From NCBI GenBank assembly GCA_019347575.1, contig JAHWKY010000001.1, positions 1-64,000 on the forward strand: DNA of 64,000 bases. The letters run 5' to 3'. Both the position numbers and the translations under genes were made by a program. The DNA comes from Actinomycetota bacterium (GTDB taxonomy: Bacteria; Actinomycetota; Nitriliruptoria; Nitriliruptorales; Nitriliruptoraceae). The notes beneath the pieces were generated by a model. That model was not told the DNA's origin. It saw nothing but the letters and a program-made list of their open reading frames with translations, and ran no database searches. This document shows positions 17,722-27,032 of the stretch, piece after piece (within the stretch, counting starts at the first letter, position 1; the number at the start of each line of letters is the position of its first letter).

Positions 17722-20700
17722 TTGGCGGAGCCGACGGACCCGTCCGGGGGCGGTGGCGAGCCCGTGCCGCCCGCGGTCGACCAGCTGTTCAACGATGCGA
17801 TCGAACGTCAGGTGGCGGAGCAGCGCAACCTCAACCGCCTCCTCGAGGATCTCGAGACGTCGTTGTCGTCGATCCGTGGCCGCATCGACGAGATGCAGAG
17901 CCAGATCGCGCGCGAGGTCGGACCGACCGTCGACCGGCTCGGGGGTCTCGACGCGGCGATCCGCTCGCTGCGTGAGAGCATCGGGGCGCAGGGAGTGGCG
18001 ATCCGCGTCGAGCTGCAGCAAGCGGTCGAGAGCCTGCGTCACGAGACCCGGGAGACGTCGGTCCCCATCGATCGCATCGACGCGCTGCACCAGGCGGATG
18101 TGCAGCTGGGCGAACGGGCCGAGGCCATCCTCCGTGCGCTCGAGACCGGGATCGGCCGGCTCGACGCACGCCAGACGTCGCTCACCGAGGATCTCGCGCG
18201 GCTGAGCACGCGGCTGATCGAGGCGACCGAGGCGGCGGAGGGAGCACGCGAGAGCCTCGCCCCCGCGGCGCTCCGACTCGACCAGCGGCTCGGCGAACTC
18301 GAGGGCGCTCTGCGTGAAATCGTCGCGCGTCAGGGCGACCGTGCCGACGAGCACATCGATGCGGTCGAGCAGCGCCTCGACCAGCGCTTCGCGGGGCTGA
18401 TCGCCGGGCTCGAGGAGCGCTTGCAGGCGGTGTCGGTCTCGCTCGCCGATCGCGCCGACAGCGTCGGAGAGGATCTCGTTGGCCGCTTCGCGACGATCGC
18501 GAGCGACGTCCGCGCCACCAACGATCAGCTCCGCGACACGCTGACGGCGAGCGTGGAACACGCGACCGCGGAGCAGCACCGCACCCTCGAGGAGGAACTG
18601 TCCGCGCACCGCCACGCTCTCGACGAGGGGTTGTCCGCGCAACGGGCGGTCCTCGACGAGCAGTTCGAGGCGCACCGCGGTGCGGTCGACGCGACCGCCG
18701 CACGGATCGGATCGGTGGCGACGCGCACGTCCGAGGAACTCGACGACCTGAGTTCCGCGCTCGCGACCCTGCGACGGCTGGTCGCCGACGAGGCCAACGC
18801 CCGCGAGAACCTGCAGACCGAGCTCGTCGCTCAGATCGTCACGGAGATCGCGGGGCGCGCCGAGGCGCTCCAAGAGGTCATCACACGTGCGTTGAGCAAC
18901 GACCGAGAGACGCTCGGGGCGGCGCTGGACGACCAGCGTCGCACTATCACCGAGCTGGTCGAGCGTCGAGACGAGGCGATCACCGAGCTCGTCACGGAAC
19001 GTCAACGCGTCACCGACGAGCACTTCGAGACGCAGCGCGGTGAGCTCGCCAACCGCCTCGACGAGCACCGTCGAGCCATCGAGCAGCATCTCGCCGAGCA
19101 GCAGCACGCGGTCACGTCCCGCCTGGACGAACAGGGCCGCACGGTGGCCGAGCGGCTCGGGGCACAGGAGGAGTCCATCACGGCCGAGCTGGGGGCGCAC
19201 CGCGCGACCATCGCCGACCAGCTCGCGGCGTCCGAGGAGTCGATCGCGCGGCGGATGGCCGAGGAGCACAGCGCTGTCACCGAGGCGCTGGCCGCGCAGC
19301 GCGAACTCATCGCGACGGCACTCGAGGCACGGCTCGACGCGATCGAAGTGGGTTCCGCGCGTCGCCTCACCGCGATCGACGACGTGCTCACGAGCACCGC
19401 GGAGTCGCTGCGTCAGACGCTCGGCGACCGTATCGAGCTGTTCGACACGACCCTGGGTCAGCGCCTGGAGGCGTTCGAGACGTCGACCCGTGCGCACCTC
19501 CAGGCGCTCGAGATGGCCACACGAGAACGCCTCGAGGACTTCGAGGCCGCTGCACGGCGGCGTGACGAGGCCGCCGAGGCGGCGGCCCGAGAGCGGGCTG
19601 AAGCGGCCGAGAGCGCGGCCCGCGAACGTGCGCAGGCTGCCGACGCCGCAGCTGGCGCACGCGCCGAGGTGGCCGAGACGGCACTCGCCGACCGACTCGC
19701 CCGCATCGATCGCCTCGTCGAGGAGCAGGCGGTGTCGTTCGACCGGGTGCTCGCCGGTCTCGCCGAGGGGATCGAGTCCAGGCTGGGGGAGGGTCTCGCC
19801 GGCGTGAGCGCGAGTTCCGACGAGCAGGCCGCTCGTCTCGACGCGTTGCTGGGCGCCGTTGGGCAGACCTTCGCCGAGCAGTCCCGCCACCTCGAGGCGC
19901 TCGGGGCCGACCTGCGGTCGACGCTCGACGAGGAGACCCGTCTGCAGACCGACCGCCTCGACGCTGCGGCCGTCGGGATGCGCGACCGACTCGAAGCCAC
20001 CATCGCCGCCGTCGAGCAGACCGTCACCGCTGCGATCGCGGATCTGCGCCAGGAGCAGCAAGGATCGCTCCGGCGGATGACCAGCAGCGTCGAGTTGATG
20101 GACGGACGCCTCGATCAGCGCTTCACCTCGCTGCAACACGAGCTGACCACGGCACAGGGAGGGCTGATCGAACGCCTCGAACGCACCCTCGAGGAGGCCG
20201 AGGCCCGTCTCGCGGGGTCACGTGACACGTTCCGCGACGCCGCGAGCCAGCTCCAGCGCACCACCGACGAGCTCCGCGCGAGGGTCGAGGCGGACCTCGA
20301 GCGCGTGACCGCCACGCTCCGTGACGACGCCCAGAGCGCGAACGACGACCTGCGAGTGGCCGCTCGTCGTCTCGAGGAGACCTTCGAGCACCTGCGTCAC
20401 CTCGAGACCTCGCTGGTGTCCTACCTGGACGCGCGCGACCAGCGGCTCGAGGTCGAGCGCCACGCCGCGATGCGCGACCTACTCGACCAACTCGCCGAGG
20501 GGCTGTCCCGACGCGATCGCCGGCGACTGGCGAGTCGTATCGCCGAGCTCGACGCGGAGATGCCAGCGCCGCAACCGTCTCCGGTCGGTGTCGCGGACGA
20601 CGCCGATGGCTTCTTCGACCGGTTGCTGGCGCCCGACGAGACGACCGCACCCCCCGGTGCGAAGCCCGAGGCGGACGAGGCCGCAGCCGGCGGGGCGGAG

Positions 20701-20985
20701 GTCGATGCGGCGGAGCTCGAACCCGAGCCGGAGCCGGAGCCGGAGCCCGAGGTCGCCGAAGAGGTCTCCGAGGCTGATGCCGATGCCCTCGCGGAGGCCA
20801 CGATCGACCGGTTGGCGCAGGTGAACGGCGTCGGGCCAGCACGGCTCGAGGCGTTGCTCAGCCGCTACCCCTCACCGCTCGACATCCCGAACGCACCCGT
20901 CGCCGAGCTCGCCGAGATCCCCGGGATCACCCCCGCGCTCGCGCGACGAATCAAGCGCGCGCTGGCGACTGCGCCCCGCGCCTGA
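17722..20985 (+). CDS. Giant coiled-coil protein with C-terminal helix-hairpin-helix
   Basis: A 1087-residue protein, almost entirely Ala/Glu/Arg/Leu-rich heptad-like sequence from about residue 25 to 960, with recurring motifs such as RLDEQGRTVAERL and QRLEAFETSTR that suggest repeats of about 11 residues. An acidic linker (EPEPEPEPEPEV, about 1005-1017) connects to an HhH module (about 1035-1085: VNGVGPARLEALL, then IPGITPALARRIKRAL) that normally contacts DNA non-specifically. No membrane segment or ATPase motif is present. Overall it resembles a cytoskeletal or chromosome-tethering scaffold such as actinobacterial polarity coiled-coils; function unknown. TTG 17722 is chosen for its GGAGGGAG about 6 nt upstream; GTG 17701 is the alternative. 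Confidence 0.8.
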   Translation: MAEPTDPSGGGGEPVPPAVDQLFNDAIERQVAEQRNLNRLLEDLETSLSSIRGRIDEMQSQIAREVGPTVDRLGGLDAAIRSLRESIGAQGVAIRVELQQAVESLRHETRETSVPIDRIDALHQADVQLGERAEAILRALETGIGRLDARQTSLTEDLARLSTRLIEATEAAEGARESLAPAALRLDQRLGELEGALREIVARQGDRADEHIDAVEQRLDQRFAGLIAGLEERLQAVSVSLADRADSVGEDLVGRFATIASDVRATNDQLRDTLTASVEHATAEQHRTLEEELSAHRHALDEGLSAQRAVLDEQFEAHRGAVDATAARIGSVATRTSEELDDLSSALATLRRLVADEANARENLQTELVAQIVTEIAGRAEALQEVITRALSNDRETLGAALDDQRRTITELVERRDEAITELVTERQRVTDEHFETQRGELANRLDEHRRAIEQHLAEQQHAVTSRLDEQGRTVAERLGAQEESITAELGAHRATIADQLAASEESIARRMAEEHSAVTEALAAQRELIATALEARLDAIEVGSARRLTAIDDVLTSTAESLRQTLGDRIELFDTTLGQRLEAFETSTRAHLQALEMATRERLEDFEAAARRRDEAAEAAARERAEAAESAARERAQAADAAAGARAEVAETALADRLARIDRLVEEQAVSFDRVLAGLAEGIESRLGEGLAGVSASSDEQAARLDALLGAVGQTFAEQSRHLEALGADLRSTLDEETRLQTDRLDAAAVGMRDRLEATIAAVEQTVTAAIADLRQEQQGSLRRMTSSVELMDGRLDQRFTSLQHELTTAQGGLIERLERTLEEAEARLAGSRDTFRDAASQLQRTTDELRARVEADLERVTATLRDDAQSANDDLRVAARRLEETFEHLRHLETSLVSYLDARDQRLEVERHAAMRDLLDQLAEGLSRRDRRRLASRIAELDAEMPAPQPSPVGVADDADGFFDRLLAPDETTAPPGAKPEADEAAAGGAEVDAAELEPEPEPEPEPEVAEEVSEADADALAEATIDRLAQVNGVGPARLEALLSRYPSPLDIPNAPVAELAEIPGITPALARRIKRALATAPRA

Positions 20986-21054
20986 GCGGTCTCGCCGCGC
21001 ACTACCCGTAGGGGCCGCCCCGACCGTTCGACCACAACCACTTGTGACTTCCCC

Positions 21055-21083
21055 TTGACGCGACCCTGGCGAAGGTCCAGAAT
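21055..21083 (+). promoter_or_regulatory. Promoter of the whiB gene
   Basis: TTGACG (21055-21060), a 17-bp spacer and CAGAAT (21078-21083) form a good sigma-70-type promoter about 100 nt before the WhiB start, leaving a leader of about 90 nt. Confidence 0.55.
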
Positions 21084-21181
21084 GACGAACGTGTAGTTAC
21101 GCCGCTGTTACCGGACCGGACGGAGACGGCGGACGTAGCGGACACGGGCGAATGCCGGTGATGTCGGGTGAGGAGTGCCAG

Positions 21182-21454
21182 GTGGTTGGAGCCGCGGCGG
21201 AGGTCGACGAGAGGCTCATCCTGCAGGACGAGGACGAGCGTCTGTGGATGATCGATGCGAAGTGCCTCGATGCTGACCCGGAGGCGTTCTTCCCCGAGAA
21301 GGGCGGCTCGACCCGGGAGGCCAAGCGCATCTGCGCGGCCTGCCCGGTGCGGACCGAGTGCCTCGAGTACGCGCTCGACAACGACGAGCGCTTCGGCATC
21401 TGGGGCGGCATGTCGGAACGGGAGCGGCGTCGGCTCAAGCGGATGGCCTCCTAG
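21182..21454 (+). CDS. whiB: WhiB-family iron-sulfur transcriptional regulator
   Basis: A 90-residue WhiB-like protein. It has the four cluster ligands, an isolated Cys in AKCLDADPEAFFP followed by CAACPVRTEC, then the G(I/V)WGG turn (FGIWGGMSERER) and a basic tail (RRRLKRM) for DNA contact. Such proteins bind a 4Fe-4S cluster and work with the principal sigma factor. Position next to the F420 genes, metallopeptidase-like, DUF3499 and manB genes matches the mycobacterial whiB2 (whmD)/Streptomyces whiB locus, so a role in septation or development is inferred. GTG 21182 has GAGGAG 6 nt upstream; ATG 21152 in frame would add ten residues. Confidence 0.9.
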   Translation: MVGAAAEVDERLILQDEDERLWMIDAKCLDADPEAFFPEKGGSTREAKRICAACPVRTECLEYALDNDERFGIWGGMSERERRRLKRMAS

Positions 21455-21630
21455 GACCTAGGAGGCTGACGCGGCGCCGATCTGGCGCCCTCCGCGTCGC
21501 CAGGTGCGGCCGGGGGCAGGCCCCGCCCTGTGCTACCGTCCCGGGCCCGCCCGCCGTCCCCGGCGGGCGTCGTGACGTTCACCGGCGTGCCGCTCCCCGC
21601 CGGTATCCCGTCCCTTAGGAGCCCGACCTG

Positions 21631-24600
21631 GTGGATGCGGCACCGCGCGTGCTCGCCATCGTGGTGGTCCACGACGGCGCCCACTGGCTCGATGCGTCCC
21701 TCCAGGCGTTGCGTGACCAGACCTACGACGCGCTCGAGGTCGTGGTCGTGGACAACGGTTCGTCCGACGGGTCCCGCGACATCCTCCTGCGGCACTTCGA
21801 CCCCGACGACCTGCTCGTGGCCGAGCGCGACCTCGGTTTCGGTGCTGCGGTCTCGATGGCGCTCGATGCCGCGCCACCGGACATCGACTACCTGCTGTTC
21901 GTGCACGACGACCTCGCCCTCGACCCCGACACGGTCACGCGGCTCGTCCATCATCTCGAGGAGGATCCCTCCCTCGCCATCGTGGGGCCTAAGCTCGTCG
22001 ATTGGGCCGATCCGGGCCGACTCGGCGAGGTCGGCATGGGTATCGACATCACGGGACGGGCCGACTCGGGCGTCGATCCCGACGAGATCGACCAGGGCCA
22101 ACGCGATCAGATCCGGCCGGTGCTGTACGTCTCGAGCGCGGGCATGCTCGTGCGTCGGGACGTGTTCGACCAGCTCGGCCGCTTCGACCGCCGCTACCAC
22201 CTCTTCCGCGAGGATCTCGATCTGTGCTGGCGCGCGTGGTTGGCCGGCCACCGGGTCGAGGTGCTCCCGCACGGCACCGCCCGCCACGCCGCCGCGGCGG
22301 CCAACTACCAGCGGCTCGGTCAGACCGCGTTCATCGGGCCGCGCTACTTCGCCGAGCGGAACACGCTGAGCACGCTGCTGAAGAACTACAGCGCGCCCCG
22401 CCTCGTCTACCTGCTGCCGCTGTTCCTGGTCGTCGGCATCGCCAAGATCGTGGGGTTCGTCGCTACCCGGCGGGTCTCGGATGCGTGGCAGACCGTGCGA
22501 GCCTGGGCGTGGAACATCCGCGACCTCCGTGCGACGCTGCGGCAGCGACGGGCCGTGCAGGGCCTCCGGGTCCGCACCGATGGCGAGCTGCGGCCGCTGT
22601 TCGAGCGCACCGCGCCCCGCGTGCGCGCCTACGCGGAGGCCGTCGGTGACTGGATCGCCGGCGGCGGGGAACCCGCCGTCCTCGACGAGGAGGTAGCCGA
22701 GGAGCCGCCGACCGCCACCCGGCGCGCCGTCGAGTTCGTCCGCAGCCACCCTCTGAGCGTCGGGGCGAGCATCCTGATGGTCGTCGGCGTGGTCGTCGCG
22801 CTGCCCCTGCTGGGCTCGGGGCAGCTCCGCGGCGGCGAGCTCGCGCCGTGGCCGAGCAGCGCTCGTGCGTTCCTGACCGCGTACGTCTCGGCGTGGCACG
22901 ACAGCGGTGGGTTCGGTACCTCCACATCGTCGTCGCCGGCTCAGGCGTTGCTGGGGGCGTTCGGATACCTCACGCTGGGCTCAGCGTGGCTGGCGCAACG
23001 AGCCCTGCTGCTCCTGCCGATCCCGCTCGCGTGGCTCCTCACGCTGCGCGCGGGGTTGGTGGTGACCGACCGACGGGTTCCCCGGCTGGCCGCTGCCACC
23101 GCGTACGCCCTGAGCCCCCCCGCCATCGCCGCGGTCACGACGGCCGAGGTCGGTGGGCTCGTGGCGCTGGTGGCACTGCCGGCGCTGGTCATCGCGGGCA
23201 CGGCGATCGTCGCTCCGTCGGCCTCCCCCGCACGTGCCTGGCGAGGAACCGCAGCGGCAGCGCTGGTCCTGGCCGCCACGGTGGCGTTCGAGCCCCCCTT
23301 CGCCATCATCGCGGGGGTCGTCCTGGTCATCGCGCTGGCGGGCGTGCGCGTCGCTGCGTTCGAACCGGGTGAGCGAGGGATCGTCACGGTGCGCCTCCTC
23401 GCGGTGCCGCTCGCCACGTTCCTGCTGCTGTTCCCCTGGTCGATCGAACTGTTCCGCGCCGACTCGCCCGTCCTCGGCGGCTTCCGGGACGTGACCGCCC
23501 CCGCTGAGCCGTTCTGGCGCTGGCTCGTGCTCACGCCCGAGGCGGCTGGCTTCCCCGGCGTGGCAGCCGGTGTCGCGTTCGTGGCTGCCGGCGTGCTCGG
23601 CGTGGCGTTGGGCCTACGACGGCGGCCCGTCGCGGTGCCCGCGTTGTGGGGGCTGGTGCTGGTCGGCGTCGCGACCGCATGGCTGACCGGCCGGAGCACG
23701 GGACCGACCTGGGTCTGGGTGGGGATCCCCCTGTTGCTCGCCGCCGCCGCGTACGCGGGGCTCCTGGCACTCGCGTTCGCGTCCGCGGGGGAGGCGTTGA
23801 CCCAGCACGCCTTCGGCTGGCGACAGCTCGCCAGCGCGATCACGGTCATCGTCGTCATCGTGGGCATCGGCGGTTCGCTGTTGCACCTGCTGCGCGATCC
23901 GTGGGGCGAGATCGCGCGTGCCGCCCCGATCCTGCCGGCGTTCATCGAGACCGAGACCGCCGAGGTCGGACCGTTCCGGACGGTCGTGCTCGCCGACCGC
24001 AACGGGCGCTGGGAGTGGGACATAACGGGCGCGAACGGGCCACTCATGACCCAGTTCGGCGTACCACCAGCACGCGCGCTGGTCGCCCTCGTCAGCGACG
24101 CGCTGGAACGGACCGCGTCGGCCACCGATCCCGGGGCGGCCGCCGGTCTGGCGTTGGCCAACGTCCGCTACGTGGTGGTGCCCGAGGGCGGGACGAGCGA
24201 GGCCGTCTCTGAGGCGTTCGAAGAGCAGTTCGCGATCGAGCCGGTACCCGTGAGCGCCGGAGAGGTGTACCGCGTCACCGAGTGGCTCCCGCGCGTGGCG
24301 TTCGTCCCTACCGCCGTCGCCGACTCGCTGTCACGCCGAGGTGAGCTGCCGCTGGGAACCGACCCGGTTCCCTTCGTCCCGCTCGGCGCGACGCGCTACG
24401 TCGGAGATGCGCCAACCTCCGGCGAGGTGCTCGTGTCCGAGGCCGCTGCCGGGGGATGGACCGCGCGAGCCGACGGCGCCGCCCTGCCGCTTCGAGTACA
24501 GAGCGGGCTCGTCCGCTTCGGTGTGCCCGTCCGGGCCGATGTCATCACGGTCGAGTACGCGCGTCAGAGCAGCCGCACCGCACTGGTGCTGATCGAGCTC

Positions 24601-24672
24601 CTCGTGTTCCTGCTCGTGGTCTCGCTGATGTTGCGGCCACCTCGCTTCGCGACCGGCGAGGGGAGGCGCTGA
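21631..24672 (+). CDS. GT2 glycosyltransferase fused to a large membrane domain
   Basis: A 1013-residue protein. The N-terminal GT2 domain (about 1-290) carries AIVVVHDGAHWL, VVVDNGSSDGS, DLGFGAAVSMAL and a DDL acidic motif. From about 365 to 790 there are roughly ten hydrophobic helices interrupted by short loops, resembling GT-C or membrane-polymerase regions, followed by an extracytoplasmic domain (about 800-985) and a last transmembrane helix (about 988-1005). A membrane envelope-glycan assembly protein is likely; it occupies the syntenic position of the mycobacterial rhamnosyltransferase wbbL1. GTG start with AGGAG upstream; stop overlaps the next start by one nucleotide (TGATG). Confidence 0.85.
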   Translation: MDAAPRVLAIVVVHDGAHWLDASLQALRDQTYDALEVVVVDNGSSDGSRDILLRHFDPDDLLVAERDLGFGAAVSMALDAAPPDIDYLLFVHDDLALDPDTVTRLVHHLEEDPSLAIVGPKLVDWADPGRLGEVGMGIDITGRADSGVDPDEIDQGQRDQIRPVLYVSSAGMLVRRDVFDQLGRFDRRYHLFREDLDLCWRAWLAGHRVEVLPHGTARHAAAAANYQRLGQTAFIGPRYFAERNTLSTLLKNYSAPRLVYLLPLFLVVGIAKIVGFVATRRVSDAWQTVRAWAWNIRDLRATLRQRRAVQGLRVRTDGELRPLFERTAPRVRAYAEAVGDWIAGGGEPAVLDEEVAEEPPTATRRAVEFVRSHPLSVGASILMVVGVVVALPLLGSGQLRGGELAPWPSSARAFLTAYVSAWHDSGGFGTSTSSSPAQALLGAFGYLTLGSAWLAQRALLLLPIPLAWLLTLRAGLVVTDRRVPRLAAATAYALSPPAIAAVTTAEVGGLVALVALPALVIAGTAIVAPSASPARAWRGTAAAALVLAATVAFEPPFAIIAGVVLVIALAGVRVAAFEPGERGIVTVRLLAVPLATFLLLFPWSIELFRADSPVLGGFRDVTAPAEPFWRWLVLTPEAAGFPGVAAGVAFVAAGVLGVALGLRRRPVAVPALWGLVLVGVATAWLTGRSTGPTWVWVGIPLLLAAAAYAGLLALAFASAGEALTQHAFGWRQLASAITVIVVIVGIGGSLLHLLRDPWGEIARAAPILPAFIETETAEVGPFRTVVLADRNGRWEWDITGANGPLMTQFGVPPARALVALVSDALERTASATDPGAAAGLALANVRYVVVPEGGTSEAVSEAFEEQFAIEPVPVSAGEVYRVTEWLPRVAFVPTAVADSLSRRGELPLGTDPVPFVPLGATRYVGDAPTSGEVLVSEAAAGGWTARADGAALPLRVQSGLVRFGVPVRADVITVEYARQSSRTALVLIELLVFLLVVSLMLRPPRFATGEGRR

Positions 24673-26354
24673 TGCGGCCCACCGTCGTGTTCGCGGCGAT
24701 CCTGGTCCTCATCGGGGTGGGGGTCGGGGCAGATCAGCTCCTCGCCCCGGTCGAGGTCGGGCCGGTCGAGACCCGGACCACCGGCCCCTCGACCGCAGGC
24801 GCGTCCTACTGCGCGGTCGGTGACACCGCGCAGGGCAACGGGCTCTCGCTCATCACCGCCGCGCCGAGCGTCGGTCCGCGGTCCGCCGAGACCCGCATCG
24901 ACCTGCTGTCCGAGGGCCGGGTCGAGCGCGGTCCGGAGGTCGAGGTCTTCCCCTCCACGGCCACCGCCGCGGAGGTCCCCGGCGGACAGGAGGGCATCGC
25001 CGCTGTCGCGCGCTGGTGGCGCAACCCTGCGGTGGTGACCCGCGTCTGGGACGTCAACGCCGCCGGTGTACCCAACGGCGTGGTCGAGGGCCCGTGCCCC
25101 GCGACACCGAGCCGTCGCTGGATCGTTCCCGGGATGACGACCGCTGGCGGTGCGACGGCCCACCTCGTGCTGGCCAACCCCTTCGAGACCGACGCGACGC
25201 TCAGCGTGTCCCTGCTGACACCCGACGGTCCCGTCCAGCCGATCCTGCTCGAGAACGTGGTCGTCCCGCGACGTGCGGTCCGTACCATCCTCGTCAACGA
25301 GCACCGCCCCGAGGAGCTCGACGTCGGTCTGGTTGTCGAGACCCGTGCCGGGCGGGTGGTGGCCGAGGCGTACCAGGTCCTCGACGCCGCGGTCGGGGGG
25401 GTGGAGGGGATCACGCTCGTCCCGGCGACCGCCGAGCCGGCGGAGACGTGGACCGCGCCGTGGTTCCAGGACGACACCCCCCCGCGGGCGCCGCTCCCCG
25501 TCGAGGCAGCGACCCCGGAGGCGACCGAGCCCCCGACGCCGGAGCAGGAGCCCACGGCCGAGGAACCGCCTCCCCCCCAGAGCCAGGTGGAAGCGGCGGA
25601 GCCGGGTGCCCGCAGCTGGATCTGGGTGGCGAACCCCTCGGACCGCCCGGCTGCGGTGACGGTCACGCTGCACACCGTTGATGGCGGCGTCACCCCCGAC
25701 GGGCTCGAGGAGCTGACCATCCCGCCCGGGTCCACGAGCCGGATCGACCTCGCCGGCCTCCTGCCGGAGGGGCCGCGGCGGGGCGGCTGGACCGTGCGCT
25801 CCGAGAACGGCGTGCCCGTGGTCGCCGCCAGCGCCACGCGCATCGCGGCGGACGCCGTCGAACGCACCGGCATCGCGGTGACGTCGGCCGCCCCCCAGGC
25901 GGACACCATGTGGGTCCTGTCGGGACACGCTGCCCCGGACCGGGGCGCCTTCGTGCACCTGCTGAACCCCACATCTGAGGCGGCCACGATCGACATCGAG
26001 CTGTGGGGCGGACTCGGACTCGTCGAGGCGCCCGAGCTCACCGGGATCAGCGTTCCGGCAGGCTCGGTGACGGCGGTGGACATCGGTGCCCACCTGCCAT
26101 CGGACGCGACCGGCGCGACCGCCTTCGTCGTCGCCACCGAGGGCCGCGTCATCGCCGCGCGCCAGGCGTTGCAGTCCGACGGCCAGCTCGACCTGACCGC
26201 GGCCCTGGGCGTCCCGTCCCAGCGTTGGAGCGGCGGGCGCGAGGTGAGGCCGGTCCGGTTCGAACCGGGACTGTCCCGTCGTATCGGCACCGACTCCGGC
26301 CCTGCTCTGGAGCCAGCGCTCGTCCCCACCGAGCAGGAGTCACCTGCGTCCTAG
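24672..26354 (+). CDS. DUF5719 family secreted or anchored protein
   Basis: A 560-residue protein with an N-terminal hydrophobic segment (residues 4-22) and an extracytoplasmic body. Two or three related beta-rich modules of about 110 residues are visible (about 150-245, 310-405 and 415-500), each with a pattern like LVLANP or WVANPSDRPAAVTV, a hydrophobic strand and an (V/I)PP-type turn. A Pro/Glu-rich linker (about 275-305) separates them. DUF5719 proteins are repeatedly found beside this GT2-membrane protein in actinobacteria; the one-nucleotide overlap (TGATG) supports obligate coupling. Role unknown, probably a partner in envelope-polymer assembly. Confidence 0.8.
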   Translation: MRPTVVFAAILVLIGVGVGADQLLAPVEVGPVETRTTGPSTAGASYCAVGDTAQGNGLSLITAAPSVGPRSAETRIDLLSEGRVERGPEVEVFPSTATAAEVPGGQEGIAAVARWWRNPAVVTRVWDVNAAGVPNGVVEGPCPATPSRRWIVPGMTTAGGATAHLVLANPFETDATLSVSLLTPDGPVQPILLENVVVPRRAVRTILVNEHRPEELDVGLVVETRAGRVVAEAYQVLDAAVGGVEGITLVPATAEPAETWTAPWFQDDTPPRAPLPVEAATPEATEPPTPEQEPTAEEPPPPQSQVEAAEPGARSWIWVANPSDRPAAVTVTLHTVDGGVTPDGLEELTIPPGSTSRIDLAGLLPEGPRRGGWTVRSENGVPVVAASATRIAADAVERTGIAVTSAAPQADTMWVLSGHAAPDRGAFVHLLNPTSEAATIDIELWGGLGLVEAPELTGISVPAGSVTAVDIGAHLPSDATGATAFVVATEGRVIAARQALQSDGQLDLTAALGVPSQRWSGGREVRPVRFEPGLSRRIGTDSGPALEPALVPTEQESPAS

Positions 26355-26380
26355 GACGTCGGGACGGTCGGCGCCCCGAG

Positions 26381-26746
26381 TCAGTCGAACGCCGAGGGGT
26401 CCTCGCCGGTCGCCGCCGCCAGCTCGACGATCACGATCTCCCGCAGGAGCCTCGCGAGTTCCTCTCGGGTCGGCGCTCGGGCCTCGACAGGTCCGCGGTA
26501 CAGCACGAGCCGCCCGGGCGTGCCGCGGGTGAAGGCGGCCAGGATCGGCTCGTCGGACTCGGGCGGCACCTGGTCGACCTCGATCCGGAAGGACCCGACG
26601 GCGTCCAGCAGCGTGCTCGGCAGTGCCCTGACGACCCCTCGCGCGAGCCGCTCGAAGCTCGCTCGGCTGGGGGTGCGGTAGCCGGCGTCGGGCCGGCGGC
26701 TGCCGTCCACGGGGCGGCGGCCCAGGCGGCCGCGTCGATCGTCCAC
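26381..26746 (-). CDS. Metallopeptidase-family (zincin-like) protein lacking HExxH
   Basis: A 121-residue protein matching the small zincin-like metallopeptidase family along its length: FERLARGVVRALPSTLLDAV, then RLVLYRGPVE and a final helix. Where the family has its HExxH zinc site this protein has REIVIVELAAATG, so no catalytic His or Glu pair is present. The mycobacterial gene at the same locus (Rv3259) is, from memory, a similar divergent member, so this may be a non-catalytic subfamily. GTG start at 26746; converges on the DUF5719 gene. Confidence 0.7.
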   Translation of the reverse strand: MDDRRGRLGRRPVDGSRRPDAGYRTPSRASFERLARGVVRALPSTLLDAVGSFRIEVDQVPPESDEPILAAFTRGTPGRLVLYRGPVEARAPTREELARLLREIVIVELAAATGEDPSAFD

Positions 26747-26828
26747 ACGCTCACGCTACCGCGGGCGGGACCTGTCCGGTGCCGGGCCAACTGACGGCTG
26801 AACCACCACAGCGAACCACAACAGGTGG

Positions 26829-26853
26829 CTTAGGTGCCGGCGGGTTACCTAAG
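26829..26853. repeat. Inverted repeat CTTAGGT/ACCTAAG
   Basis: A 7-bp dyad with an 11-nt spacer lies between the divergent metallopeptidase-like and DUF3499 genes. A related dyad (CTTAGGT ... ACCCAAG, 9-nt spacer) appears at 27958-27980, followed by another GGTTACCCAGAC at about 27990-28001, upstream of the DUF6788 gene. It could be an operator; nothing identifies the regulator. Confidence 0.3.
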
Positions 26854-26876
26854 AGTTCCGCCGTGAGGCACGGGTC

Positions 26877-26974
26877 GTGCTACCGCTTCGCTGCTTGAGC
26901 ACGAGACGGGTCGTGCTACCGCTTCGCTGCTTGAGCACGAGACGGGTCGTGCTACCGCTTCGCTGCTTGAGCAC
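26877..26974 (-). repeat. Repeat family B, three tandem copies
   Basis: Three identical 26-bp imperfect palindromes, ends GTGCT/AGCAC, at 26877-26902, 26913-26938 and 26949-26974, separated by the same 10-nt spacer. The reverse complement occurs as pairs at 50583-50642 and 52656-52714. It resembles a REP-type intergenic element. It lies between divergent genes, and translating through it gives only a repetitive artefact. Confidence 0.8.
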
Positions 26975-27032
26975 GAGGACGCTGACGTCGAGGTTGCTTG
27001 GTCGCCGGACGTCGCGGTCGTACCGTGCGGGC

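Noticed and set aside
21097-21112. BldD box upstream of whiB
   Set aside because: TTAC...GTTACC has the half-sites one nucleotide out of register with the BldD consensus.
26877-26974. Short CRISPR array
   Set aside because: Three 26-bp units have identical 10-nt spacers and recur elsewhere as pairs without spacers; no cas gene is present. It is an intergenic repeat family.
26877-27032. N-terminal extension of the DUF3499 protein
   Set aside because: It would encode the family B repeat three times over (LPLRCLSTR), and the conserved core starts after GTG 27033.
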